22,322 nucleotides of DNA from a bacterium (GTDB taxonomy: Bacteria; SZUA-182; SZUA-191). The notes under the pieces were generated by a model, which was not told where the DNA came from, did no database searches, and worked only from the letters and a program-made list of their open reading frames with translations. A program made the translations under genes and the position numbers. Numbering within the stretch: the first letter of the stretch is position 1; every line of letters starts with the position of its first letter. The stretch is taken from contig QIEW01000479.1 of NCBI GenBank assembly GCA_003230535.1, forward strand, positions 1 to 22,322. The letters run 5' to 3'. This document shows, piece by piece, positions 13,650 through 21,148 of the stretch.

Positions 13650-14810
13650 ATGCCCAAGCCAGCCGCTTTAGTCCGCCTGGAAGATGAATTGGCTCGCCGG
13701 CCAAAGGAGCTTACTCAAGCCAAAGCTCAAGGAAAGCGGATATTAGGCTATTTTTGCAGCTATATACCGGAGGAGCTGGTGTGGGCTTCCGGTTTAATCC
13801 CTGTGCGCCTCTGCCGCAGGGGTGACAACCAGGCCGCTACTATAGGGAGAAGCTTTCTTACCACCAATTCCTGCCCGTTTGCCTGCTCCTGTGTAGGTTT
13901 AAAGAAGCAGGGCCGTGATCCTTACTTCAAGTTAGTGGACCTGGTAGCCGATGCTCCGGCTTGCCTGCAAATGCGCCGCGTGTTTGAAGTGTGGGAGAGA
14001 TACTTTGGCGTCAAAGTGATCCTCCTCTCATTTCCCCGCAAATTCTACCTGCCGGAAGCCAGCGAGTATTTTGCCCGGATGCTGGAGCCGTTTACCCGGG
14101 AGCTTTCCGACTACAGCCGGATCCCGGTAACCCCGGAACGCCTATCCCGGGCAGTGGAGCTTTATAACCACATCCGCCGCCGGCAGCAGCGTCTATATTC
14201 CCTGCTTCGGGAAGATCCCCCGCCGATTACCTGGAGAGATGTGTTCCGGATAATTCATGCCGGATTTGTTCTGGATCGGGAAATGTATCGGGATATTCTG
14301 GACGAGCTGCTGGAAGAGATATTGCCGCAGCCACACACTAATCGTCCCCCTCAGGCGCGCCTTCTCCTGGCGGGCAGTATTATGGCTCCGGGAGATGAGA
14401 AACTCTTTAATATACTGGGTGAACTTGACGCCGAACCGGTAATGGATGAACTTTGTACCGGTTCCCGCGGCACCTGGGGGCAAGTGGATGCTCCAAATGA
14501 AGGTAGTTTAGCCCGGCATTACCTGACCAATATCCCTTGCAGTTCCCTGCCCTATCCCCGGCTGGAAGATGATCCCAGACATGCCCATATCAGCCGCCTA
14601 ATTAAAGACTACCGCATCCAGGGAGTAATCTATCATACCCTCCACTTTTGCGATGCCTACAACTTTAAGGTACAACATCTACATAACCTGCTCTCCTCCT
14701 ATTCCATCCCCCTTCTGCATCTGAATTCAGACTATTCTATGGCCGATGCCGGCCAGATCCGCACCAGGGTGGAAGCCTTTTTGGAGATTATACAGGATCG
14801 ATCAGCATGA
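13650..14810 (+). CDS. 2-hydroxyacyl-CoA dehydratase subunit (HgdB/FldC-like)
   Basis: 386 residues, close to the beta subunit of (R)-2-hydroxyglutaryl-CoA dehydratase. The N-terminal domain has the typical GYFCSYIPEELVWASGLIP (33-51), then the Cys-rich TTNSCPFACSCVG with C75, C79 and C81. The second domain contains LLLAGSIMAPGDEKL, MDELCTGSRG and the YHTLHFCDAYNF motif near the C-terminus, with likely cluster ligands. In the family, the heterodimer carries one or two [4Fe-4S] clusters and removes water from a 2-hydroxyacyl-CoA through a ketyl radical. The acyl group cannot be told from sequence. It starts 2 bases after the activator and overlaps the next gene by 4 bases (ATGA), so the three proteins are translationally coupled. 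Confidence 0.9.
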   Translation: MPKPAALVRLEDELARRPKELTQAKAQGKRILGYFCSYIPEELVWASGLIPVRLCRRGDNQAATIGRSFLTTNSCPFACSCVGLKKQGRDPYFKLVDLVADAPACLQMRRVFEVWERYFGVKVILLSFPRKFYLPEASEYFARMLEPFTRELSDYSRIPVTPERLSRAVELYNHIRRRQQRLYSLLREDPPPITWRDVFRIIHAGFVLDREMYRDILDELLEEILPQPHTNRPPQARLLLAGSIMAPGDEKLFNILGELDAEPVMDELCTGSRGTWGQVDAPNEGSLARHYLTNIPCSSLPYPRLEDDPRHAHISRLIKDYRIQGVIYHTLHFCDAYNFKVQHLHNLLSSYSIPLLHLNSDYSMADAGQIRTRVEAFLEIIQDRSA

Positions 14811-16207
14811 GTGTGGTCACAAAATCATTTGATACAATACATAAATTCCTCAACTCACCCCGCCTGGAATTCGGCCTGCGGATCCTCCACGACCCCAGCA
14901 TCGTAACCGACATCCGTCGTCTTGACGGACGGTTCCTGAAAATCTCCGCCTGGGGTATATTTAAGTTTCTGGTCGAGGCCCTGTGGAAGTATCCCGGAAT
15001 GTTTGACTATGAAATCGACCCCTCCCTTAGGGGAATGTCTGAGTTGACTTACATGATTCTCAGTCTGGAAGAGCGGGTAAAGGCTGCCCGGAAGAGGGGA
15101 GTAAAAATTGTGGGCAAATGGCCCGCTAACCCCACAGATCCATATTTCGTAGATGGGGTTATGGCCTTAGACCCCTTCCTGGCTGGTTACTGCCGTCTTC
15201 TGGCTGAGGGCAAACCCGACTTAGTCAAGCGCGGGCGCGCCCGGCTTTCCGAAGAAGCCTGCCCGGCTCAGGCGGCGGCCTACTCCATCTTGGATGAGGA
15301 GACCTATCCCATGGATTTCTTCTATCCCTTTATCGGGCCTTGGTGCTATGATTCTCAATATTGCTTTGAGGCTCTGCGGCACAAGGTAGACGGTGATTAT
15401 GGCGACCATCCGGTATTTAACCAAAGAGATGACAGGTTAGGCATTTCCCGGGAGTATCTGCGGCAGGAACTTCTTCGTTTCCTGAAGCGTCTGGAGGAAC
15501 TTACGGGAAAGAAAATTGACCCTGAAGCGTTGCGTCGGGAGTTCATCTTAGAAAACAAGCTGCGCCGGGTTCTCCGTGAGATTATCGCCTTGCCGCAGGA
15601 GGAACCTCCTCCCATAGACAGCCTGGCGATGATCTTGTCTGTTTTTATTTGCAGCGATTGGCTGGGAGACCCGGAGGCCGCCCTTCAGGTACTCTCCCGC
15701 ATACGAGATGCGGGATATGAGCGGCTGGCCAAGGGGCGGCGCGGAATGCTTGTCCAAAAATATCCGGTACGGATATTGATTACCGGAATTGCCTGGGGGG
15801 ACTTAGGGCTATACAACATGGTGGATGAGTTGGGCGGAGTAATTGTCGGTTCAGATTGTGTTTACAATTTATTCCATAAGGATATAGATACCGACGGGGA
15901 CCCTATTGATATACTCACTGATCGCTTTCTCGCCACCCCTTACACATGGCAAGTGGAAGAGCGGTCAATGTGGACGGTCAACACTATTCGCTCCGCCAAA
16001 CGGGTGGATGGATTGATCTTCAACTGTAATTTCGGCTGCAATTACCAGGCTGCCGAGGCAAGGTTTGTCACCGATATAGTAAAGCGGGAAACCGGCATTC
16101 CCTGTCTTATTACTGACGCCGATCTGCCGAAGGAAAACCGGGGGCAGATGCGCACGCGCCTGGGCGCCTTTATTGAACTCCTAAAAGAGCGTCAACTGGA
16201 AGATTGA
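14807..16207 (+). CDS. 2-hydroxyacyl-CoA dehydratase subunit (HgdA-like, large)
   Basis: 466 residues, similar to the alpha subunit (about 477) of 2-hydroxyglutaryl-CoA dehydratase. The N-terminal ~90 residues (SFDTIHKFLN onward) have no motif I recognise. The dehydratase domain follows, with GVKIVGKWPANPTDPYFVDG (about 99-118), the middle ELTGKKIDPEALRR helix region, LITGIAWGDLGLYNMVDELGG, and the C-terminal Cys-rich NCNFGCNYQAAEAR. It begins inside the previous stop (ATGA overlap). The gene order activator, small subunit, large subunit differs from the hgdCAB order of Acidaminococcus. No CoA-transferase, acyl-CoA dehydrogenase or hydroxyacid dehydrogenase is present, so pathway and substrate stay open. 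Transcription probably ends at the M2 element just downstream. Confidence 0.88.
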   Translation: MSVVTKSFDTIHKFLNSPRLEFGLRILHDPSIVTDIRRLDGRFLKISAWGIFKFLVEALWKYPGMFDYEIDPSLRGMSELTYMILSLEERVKAARKRGVKIVGKWPANPTDPYFVDGVMALDPFLAGYCRLLAEGKPDLVKRGRARLSEEACPAQAAAYSILDEETYPMDFFYPFIGPWCYDSQYCFEALRHKVDGDYGDHPVFNQRDDRLGISREYLRQELLRFLKRLEELTGKKIDPEALRREFILENKLRRVLREIIALPQEEPPPIDSLAMILSVFICSDWLGDPEAALQVLSRIRDAGYERLAKGRRGMLVQKYPVRILITGIAWGDLGLYNMVDELGGVIVGSDCVYNLFHKDIDTDGDPIDILTDRFLATPYTWQVEERSMWTVNTIRSAKRVDGLIFNCNFGCNYQAAEARFVTDIVKRETGIPCLITDADLPKENRGQMRTRLGAFIELLKERQLED

Positions 16208-16250
16208 GGCTGCCTGATACTAAGCTGCTATTTCCATAATAACCTAAAAA

Positions 16251-16360
16251 TGATGGTCTCGTAAAAAGTTGTCATTCCCGCCCCTGCCTTCGCAGGGATA
16301 AACTTCAGCAGGAATCCAGAGGTTTTTTACATGATACCAGGACTTTTTACGATTGCATCA
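16251..16360. repeat. MITE-like element M2, copy 1
   Basis: 110 bases with 19-bp terminal inverted repeats of the form TGATGnnnTCGTAAAAAGT (16251-16269 and 16342-16360, 16 of 19 matching). The interior has GTCATTCCCG and CAGGAATCC arms. A second copy lies at about 19893-20021. The element closes the dehydratase operon. The rest of the gap (16208-16663) holds the putative rpsB promoter and a long leader in which I see no known RNA motif. Confidence 0.8.
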
Positions 16361-16384
16361 TGGTTTGCCTAATTGCAATTATTC

Positions 16385-16413
16385 TTGCCTGCTTAGTCAA
16401 TCTATGGTATAGT
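16385..16413 (+). promoter_or_regulatory. Candidate promoter of the rpsB operon
   Basis: -35-like TTGCCT (16385-16390), 17-base spacer, -10 TATAGT (16408-16413). If real, the rpsB leader is about 245 bases long, room for S2 feedback control, though no known leader structure was recognised. Weaker alternatives exist around 16540-16575. Confidence 0.35.
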
Positions 16414-16648
16414 TGGTCATCTTATGTTTGCTTAAGAGTTCCGTAAAGCGCCCGATAGCTAGGCATACTCGATTTATCCCCATATAAAATCATCTAAGAG
16501 GGGGAAAGCTGTTACTTTATCTGATGCGGGATTGGTTTTTTTGCTTGCATTAACAGAGGCTGATATGGTATGGTATTTATCCTATGATAAGGGTAGGTGT
16601 GTTTTAGTGGGCAATTTTGCCGAAAGATTTTAGTTTACAGCCAAAATT

Positions 16649-16657
16649 GGAGGTGAG
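16649..16657 (+). promoter_or_regulatory. Shine-Dalgarno site that decides the rpsB start
   Basis: GGAGGTGAG is the only strong ribosome binding site here. It lies about 10 bases before an in-frame CTG at 16664 but 25 bases before the first in-frame ATG (16679), too far for initiation there. Confidence 0.7.
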
Positions 16658-16663
16658 AGAACG

Positions 16664-17590
16664 CTGGTTAAAGTAAGAATGAGGGAACTTCTGGAAGCTG
16701 GGGTTCATTTTGGGCATCAGACTAAGCGCTGGAATCCCAAGATGAAAAAATACATTTTCGGGGAGCGCAACGGAATTTATATTATCGATTTGCAAAAGAC
16801 GCTTAAGCTTTTCCGTGAAGCTTCTGCATTTATCTCAAATCTGGCGGCTTCGGGCGGGGTGGTTTTGTTTGTGGGAACTAAAAAGCAAGGCCGTGATGCA
16901 ATAAAAGAGGCGGCTGAGCGCGGTGGAATGTTCTATATAAACCAGCGCTGGTTGGGAGGAATGCTCACCAATTTTGCAACTGTCCATAATAGCGTAAAGA
17001 AATTAAACAAAATAGAAGGGATGAAGGCGGAAGGAATGTATGATACTCTTCTTAAAAAAGAGGCCCTTGTCCTAGAGAAGAAACGCCTCCGTCTGGAGAA
17101 GTCTTTTTCCGGAATTAAGGAGATGAGCAGTCTGCCGGACGCCTTATTTGTAATTGATTCCCGCAAGGAGAAGATCGCCATCTCCGAGGCCCGCAAAATG
17201 GGCATCCCGATAGTAGCATTGGTAGATACCAACTGTAACCCGGATGAAGTAGATTACGTAATTCCTGGGAATGATGATGCTATTCGGGCGATTAACTTGA
17301 TTACTTCTAAAATAGTGGAGGCGGCCCTTGAAGGTAAAAATAAATTAAAAGGCGTGGGAGAAGCGGCAGTAGAAGAGGCCGCAGTTATGGATAAGGTTGA
17401 GGCGGCCAAAGAAGAGATAACAGATAAAGCCGCTGTTGAGGTGGAAGCTAAATCTGAAGACAAATCTATGGCTAAGACTAAGGAGCAAGGCTCGACACCG
17501 GCAGAAGTTGTTACTGAAGCGGCAAAGCCGAAAGCTGAAGGACCGGAGGAAGCCCCCGATTGCAAGGCTACAACTACTAATTCAGCTTAG
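16664..17590 (+). CDS. rpsB: 30S ribosomal protein S2 (probable CTG start)
   Basis: 308 residues from the chosen start. S2 belongs to the small ribosomal subunit and is required for binding S1. Signatures are [20 protein letters not shown] near the N-terminus, [32 protein letters not shown], and [20 protein letters not shown] followed by [15 protein letters not shown]. With CTG as start the N-terminus reads [10 protein letters not shown], aligned in length with the usual MAVISMKQLL of other bacteria; the ATG five codons later would remove this segment and lacks a ribosome binding site. The C-terminus carries about 70 extra Ala/Glu/Lys-rich residues beyond the conserved core, probably disordered. 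First gene of rpsB-tsf-pyrH-frr. Confidence 0.95.
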   Translation: MVKVRMRELLEAGVHFGHQTKRWNPKMKKYIFGERNGIYIIDLQKTLKLFREASAFISNLAASGGVVLFVGTKKQGRDAIKEAAERGGMFYINQRWLGGMLTNFATVHNSVKKLNKIEGMKAEGMYDTLLKKEALVLEKKRLRLEKSFSGIKEMSSLPDALFVIDSRKEKIAISEARKMGIPIVALVDTNCNPDEVDYVIPGNDDAIRAINLITSKIVEAALEGKNKLKGVGEAAVEEAAVMDKVEAAKEEITDKAAVEVEAKSEDKSMAKTKEQGSTPAEVVTEAAKPKAEGPEEAPDCKATTTNSA

Positions 17591-17626
17591 TGAGTGTATT
17601 CAATAGAGTGGAGGAAGAATATTAAA

Positions 17627-18223
17627 ATGGAAGTTTCCGCAGAAATGGTAAAAAGGCTCCGGGCTAAAACGGGAGGCGGCATCTTAGCTTGTCGGAAGGC
17701 GCTGCTCGAAGCCCAGGGGGAACTGGGGAAAGCCGAGGAGATTTTACGTAAAAAAGGGCTGAAGGTGGCTGCTAAAAAAGCCGGTCGGAAGACCTCCGAA
17801 GGCCAAATTGGCGCTTACATACATCCTGGAGGTAAAGTCGGCGTAATGGTTGAGTTACAGTGCGAGACCGATTTTGTGGCCCGCACGGAAAGCTTCCAGG
17901 AATTGTTAAAGGAACTTTGCTTGCAGGTTGCCGCTTTCTCTCCCCGTTATATAACCTGTGAGGAAATTCCCCCGGAGATAATAGAAAAAGAAAAAGAGAT
18001 TTATCGAGCCCAGATGGTTGATTTAGGTAAACCTGAACATATTATCGAAAAAATTATTGAGGGGAAATTAAAGAAGGGATTTTTTACGCAAACCTGTCTC
18101 TTGGAGCAGCCATATATCCGGGATGACAGCAAAACGGTAAAGGATCTTTTGATCAGTAAAATTGCCCGGTTAGGTGAGAACGTCTCTATTAAGCGGTTTG
18201 AGAGATATCAGCTGGGAGAGTAG
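17627..18223 (+). CDS. tsf: Elongation factor Ts, short form
   Basis: 198 residues. EF-Ts releases GDP from EF-Tu so that it can be recharged with GTP. The N-terminal UBA-like domain shows the conserved VKRLRAKTGGGILACRKALLE (about 8-28; usual form VKELRERTGAGMMDCKKAL). The core has VGVMVELQCETDFVART, the EF-Tu contact region, and a later KEIYRAQMVDLGKPEHIIEKIIEGKLKKGF. The protein ends after one core subdomain, as in Thermus- or Thermotoga-type EF-Ts, lacking the ~80-residue addition of E. coli. Start 17627 follows GGAGGAAG at 9 bases; a GTG eleven codons upstream is less likely. It sits 36 bases after rpsB. Confidence 0.97.
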   Translation: MEVSAEMVKRLRAKTGGGILACRKALLEAQGELGKAEEILRKKGLKVAAKKAGRKTSEGQIGAYIHPGGKVGVMVELQCETDFVARTESFQELLKELCLQVAAFSPRYITCEEIPPEIIEKEKEIYRAQMVDLGKPEHIIEKIIEGKLKKGFFTQTCLLEQPYIRDDSKTVKDLLISKIARLGENVSIKRFERYQLGE

Positions 18224-18279
18224 TACGGTTTAACGCTCGCAGCCTCTAAATAAGGGCTTTGACTTTTACTTTAGGAACT

Positions 18280-18388
18280 GTTACGAAATAACCTTTACTT
18301 TCTGTGCGGTCAGGTCCTCAGACCTGACTGGCAATTAGCTGATGTCAGATTTGAGAATCTGACATCACAGAAAGCTTTATTTCGTCAC
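18280..18388. repeat. REP doublet with outer inverted arms, in the tsf-pyrH gap
   Basis: Outer arms GTTACGAAATAA (18280-18291) and CTTTCTGTG (18298-18306) pair with CACAGAAAG (18366-18374) and TTATTTCGTCAC (18377-18388). They enclose two hairpins: GTCAGGTC-ctca-GACCTGAC (18309-18328) and a perfect GATGTCAGATT-tgag-AATCTGACATC (18341-18366). The result is cruciform- or cloverleaf-like. The remaining gap to pyrH (18389-18538) shows no clear gene, promoter or terminator. Confidence 0.85.
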
Positions 18389-18538
18389 ATGTGGGAAAGG
18401 GTTGGGCTATATTCCTAGTATCTTAATTGGAGGAGCTTAGAAAATTTTAATTTCGATGATCCTGCCTATAAAAAAGGTTGTGCTACAGTATTCGGGATTT
18501 ATCCGGTGTAGTCGGCGCTCTGCCACAGGCGGTTTTCT

Positions 18539-19252
18539 ATGCCTGTGGTAAAATACAAGCGGGTATTACTTAAACTAAGCGGCGAGGCTTTATCCGGGCA
18601 GCAACGTTTCGGAATTGGCCCATCGGCTGTAGCTCGGATAGCCGACGAAATTGCTGATGTACATAAATTAGAAGTTGAAATAGCCTTGGTTATTGGCGGA
18701 GGTAATATTTATCGGGGAACCGAGGCTGAGATATTGGGAATAGACCGCTCATCAGCGGATTATATGGGGATGCTGGCTACGGTAATAAACGGACTGGCCC
18801 TCCAGGGGGCTTTGGAGAGCCGCGGCGTATATACCAGGGTGATGTCGGCCTTAGAGATGCCCCGTTTCTGCGAAACATATATCCGCCGCCGGGCGGTACG
18901 CCATCTGGAAAAAGGGAGACTGGTAATTTTTGCCGCCGGAACCGGTAATCCTTATTTTTCTACTGATACTGCCGCAGCCCTGCGGGCGACGGAGATTGGC
19001 GCCGATGCAATCCTCAAAGCCACGAAGGTAGACGGCATATACAGCGCCGATCCCCTAATTGATCCCACCGCCCAAAAATATGATAAGCTAACGTATTTAG
19101 ATGTCCTGGAGCGCGGCATCCGCATCATGGATGCTACGGCTATTTCCTTGAGTATGGAGAATAATATGCCGATTGTGGTCTTCAACCTGTTTGAGCGGGG
19201 TAATATTAAACGTGTTCTGGAGGGAGAAAAAGTAGGTTCCATAGTAATGTGA
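18539..19252 (+). CDS. pyrH: UMP kinase (uridylate kinase)
   Basis: 237 residues, the typical length. This amino-acid-kinase-fold enzyme phosphorylates UMP to UDP, the first step towards UTP and CTP, and is hexameric in bacteria. Visible are [12 protein letters not shown] (about 9-20), the glycine-rich [13 protein letters not shown] (52-64), [40 protein letters not shown] (phosphate and UMP contact) and [14 protein letters not shown]. The ATG has only a modest AGGCGG upstream. It stands 315 bases after tsf, an unusually long gap caused mainly by a REP doublet. Confidence 0.98.
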   Translation: MPVVKYKRVLLKLSGEALSGQQRFGIGPSAVARIADEIADVHKLEVEIALVIGGGNIYRGTEAEILGIDRSSADYMGMLATVINGLALQGALESRGVYTRVMSALEMPRFCETYIRRRAVRHLEKGRLVIFAAGTGNPYFSTDTAAALRATEIGADAILKATKVDGIYSADPLIDPTAQKYDKLTYLDVLERGIRIMDATAISLSMENNMPIVVFNLFERGNIKRVLEGEKVGSIVM

Positions 19253-19272
19253 ATCCACGGTTGGGAGATATT

Positions 19273-19830
19273 ATGATACAAGAGATCCGGCAAGACATGG
19301 AAACTAAAATGAAATCTACGATAGAGGCCCTGCGCCGGGAATATGCTGTCGTCAGGACGGGACGGGCATCCGTGTCATTACTGGATACTATCAAGGTGGA
19401 TTACTATGGATCGCTGCTCCCCTTATCTCAGGTAGCTACTCTTTCCACCCCGGAACCCCGCCTGATTGTGATTCAGCCCTGGGACAATAGTATAATAGGA
19501 AAACTTGAGAAGGCTATCCTAAAATCTGATTTAGGGCTGACACCTTCTAACGACGGGAAAGTTATCCGCCTGCCGATACCTCAGCTGACCGAAGAACGGC
19601 GCAAACAGCTGGTAAAACTCATTCACCGCAAAGCAGAGGAATGCCGCATTTCTATCCGTAACTCTCGCAGGGAAGCTATTGAAATGATTAGGCATGAGGA
19701 GAATGATAAAAGTATTTCCGAGGATGAAAGCTATAAAAATCAGCAAGATATTCAGAAGCTTACCGATTCATATATAGAAAAAATTCACCATCTCCAACAG
19801 GGGAAGGAAAAAGAACTCCTGGAAGTATAA
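19273..19830 (+). CDS. frr: Ribosome recycling factor
   Basis: 185 residues, exactly the family size. RRF works with EF-G to split ribosomes after termination. It shows the conserved N-terminal helix ending in REYAVVRTGRAS (near residues 24-35), then VDYYGSLLPLSQVATLSTPEPRLI, IGKLEKAILKSDLGLTPSNDG, IRLPIPQLTEERRKQLVK and the C-terminal SEDESYKNQQDIQKLTDSYI. The ATG at 19273 follows GGGAGA and leaves a 20-base gap after pyrH. A GTG at 19249 overlapping the pyrH stop would add eight non-conserved residues. It ends the plus-strand translation cluster; the usual next genes uppS and cdsA do not follow. Confidence 0.98.
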   Translation: MIQEIRQDMETKMKSTIEALRREYAVVRTGRASVSLLDTIKVDYYGSLLPLSQVATLSTPEPRLIVIQPWDNSIIGKLEKAILKSDLGLTPSNDGKVIRLPIPQLTEERRKQLVKLIHRKAEECRISIRNSRREAIEMIRHEENDKSISEDESYKNQQDIQKLTDSYIEKIHHLQQGKEKELLEV

Positions 19831-19892
19831 TGTCCTGTAGTCTCAGACCAAAACTCAGTCATGCCGATCCTCGCACACAAGACATTCAAAAT

Positions 19893-20021
19893 GTGGTGGT
19901 TTCGTAAAAGATTGTCATTCCCATGAAAGTGGGAATCCATACCGATTCTAACTATCTGAAAATACTGGATTCCCGTTTATACGGGAATGACATATGTTTT
20001 CTGACTTTTTACAAGTTCATT
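19893..20021. repeat. MITE-like element M2, copy 2
   Basis: Ends GGTGGTTTCGTAAAAGA and GACTTTTTACAAGTTCATTA are imperfect inverted repeats of the M2 type. The interior has GTCATTCCCATGAAAGTGGG at one side and GATTCCCGTttatACGGGAATGACA at the other. It lies between convergent frr and the coiled-coil gene, where its hairpins followed by T-rich sequence could act as a bidirectional terminator. Confidence 0.75.
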
Positions 20022-20108
20022 AAATGTATCATTATTTAAGAAGCCGCTCTCCTTGTGTAGATTATCTGTTTATATTCAACTTCTTGGCCTGCTCTAAAGC
20101 GATTTCAT

Positions 20109-21113
20109 TCACCTTTTCAAGGGCCTTTCTATCGGCATTGCTTTCAATAACCTTAACGGCGATAGATTGTACTTTAGTTCATTTAACTGTTTAGTCAGCG
20201 TTTGAATTTGGCTGTTTTGTTTTGCTATGATATCTTCAACGGAAAGAATCTTTTGTTCAGCCAATTTTTTCTGTCCCTCAACTTCTTTGGCCAGTAATTG
20301 TGCTTCAACTTTGGCTTTGTTCTCTGCCACAGATAAAGCAGCTTTTTCAGCTTTTTTGACGGCCTCAGAAAGTTCGGCCGGAAATTTTTCAACCTTGGCT
20401 TTGTTCTCTGCCAGTTCTTTTTCCCTGGCTGCTACAGCCGCAGCCCTTTCTGAGAGGTCCTTTTCCTGGGCCAGCTTTTTCTCCTGCAAAGCATTTTCTA
20501 AAGCTGCCTTCCTGTCTTCATAGCTGTCCTTATCCTTCTTCCTGGTTAAAGTCAAGTCATACTCGTATTCTTCCTTTTCCCGATCTCTTTCTTTTTTCAG
20601 TTTGACATCTCTTTCTTTTACTACCAGGGCGTATTCTGTTTGCTCTTTTGCCCATTCTGCTTTCCGGCGAGCCATTTCATTTTTAAAACTTTCTTCCTGC
20701 TCTGTTATTTCAGCCTCAAACTTTATTTTCCTTTCTTCTTGGGCTCGGATAAGATCGGCCAAAGTGTCGGCTGATATTCTTATATCGTGAATTTCATTCA
20801 ACTGCGCTGTCTCTATGACAATAGCTTGCTTAATCTCCGTTAGTTTCTGGGCTTCTTCAGTAAGCTGTTCAGTCAGATCGGTTAATGCTTTTCCGATTTT
20901 TAATTTAAAATCGGCCAAACCCTTCACTATGTTATCCACGGTATAGGCGGATACTTTATCCACGATAGCTTTATTAGCCGCGGCTTTAACTTCAGCCTTT
21001 TTATCGGCTACTTTAGAGGCGCCCGCCTCATATTTTGATAATAACTCATCGTAAGCCTTCAATATTTCATTCTTTGTGCTTTTGGGCGATAATTTTGTTT
21101 TATCTTTTTCCAT
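20109..21113 (-). CDS. Coiled-coil protein of unknown function, C-terminus frameshifted
   Basis: 334 residues as read, very rich in Lys, Glu and Ala. Long heptad-like coiled coil spans about residues 85-310, with the phrase ENKAKVE present twice (DNA repeats near 20310 and 20392). There is no signal peptide or membrane segment, so it is probably cytoplasmic. AGGAGG lies 6 bases before the ATG. In the present frame the last 19 residues (NLSPLRLLKAMPIERPLKR) look random. Shifting frame near 20180 continues the coiled coil as QSIAVKVIES, NADRKALEKVNEIALEQAKK and LNINR, to a TAA at 20062-20064. One base, most simply an A in the CTAAAG run, appears to be missing. It lies 35 bases downstream of holA on the same strand. 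I do not recognise a family. Confidence 0.8.
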   Translation of the reverse strand: MEKDKTKLSPKSTKNEILKAYDELLSKYEAGASKVADKKAEVKAAANKAIVDKVSAYTVDNIVKGLADFKLKIGKALTDLTEQLTEEAQKLTEIKQAIVIETAQLNEIHDIRISADTLADLIRAQEERKIKFEAEITEQEESFKNEMARRKAEWAKEQTEYALVVKERDVKLKKERDREKEEYEYDLTLTRKKDKDSYEDRKAALENALQEKKLAQEKDLSERAAAVAAREKELAENKAKVEKFPAELSEAVKKAEKAALSVAENKAKVEAQLLAKEVEGQKKLAEQKILSVEDIIAKQNSQIQTLTKQLNELKYNLSPLRLLKAMPIERPLKR

Positions 21114-21148
21114 TCGATCCTCCTGGTATAATAGTGCGCTAAGTATCC

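Noticed and set aside
12856-16207. Benzoyl-CoA reductase (BcrABCD type)
   Set aside because: Only one ATPase gene is present instead of two different ones, and the two large subunits match dehydratase alpha/beta sizes (466 and 386 residues).
18455-18553. Short 33-codon frame overlapping the start of pyrH as a leader peptide
   Set aside because: GGAGG lies too far upstream (about 20 bases) and the sequence shows no attenuator-like features.
19249-19272. GTG start for frr overlapping the pyrH stop
   Set aside because: It would add eight residues outside the family; the ATG at 19273 has GGGAGA and gives the exact 185-residue family length.
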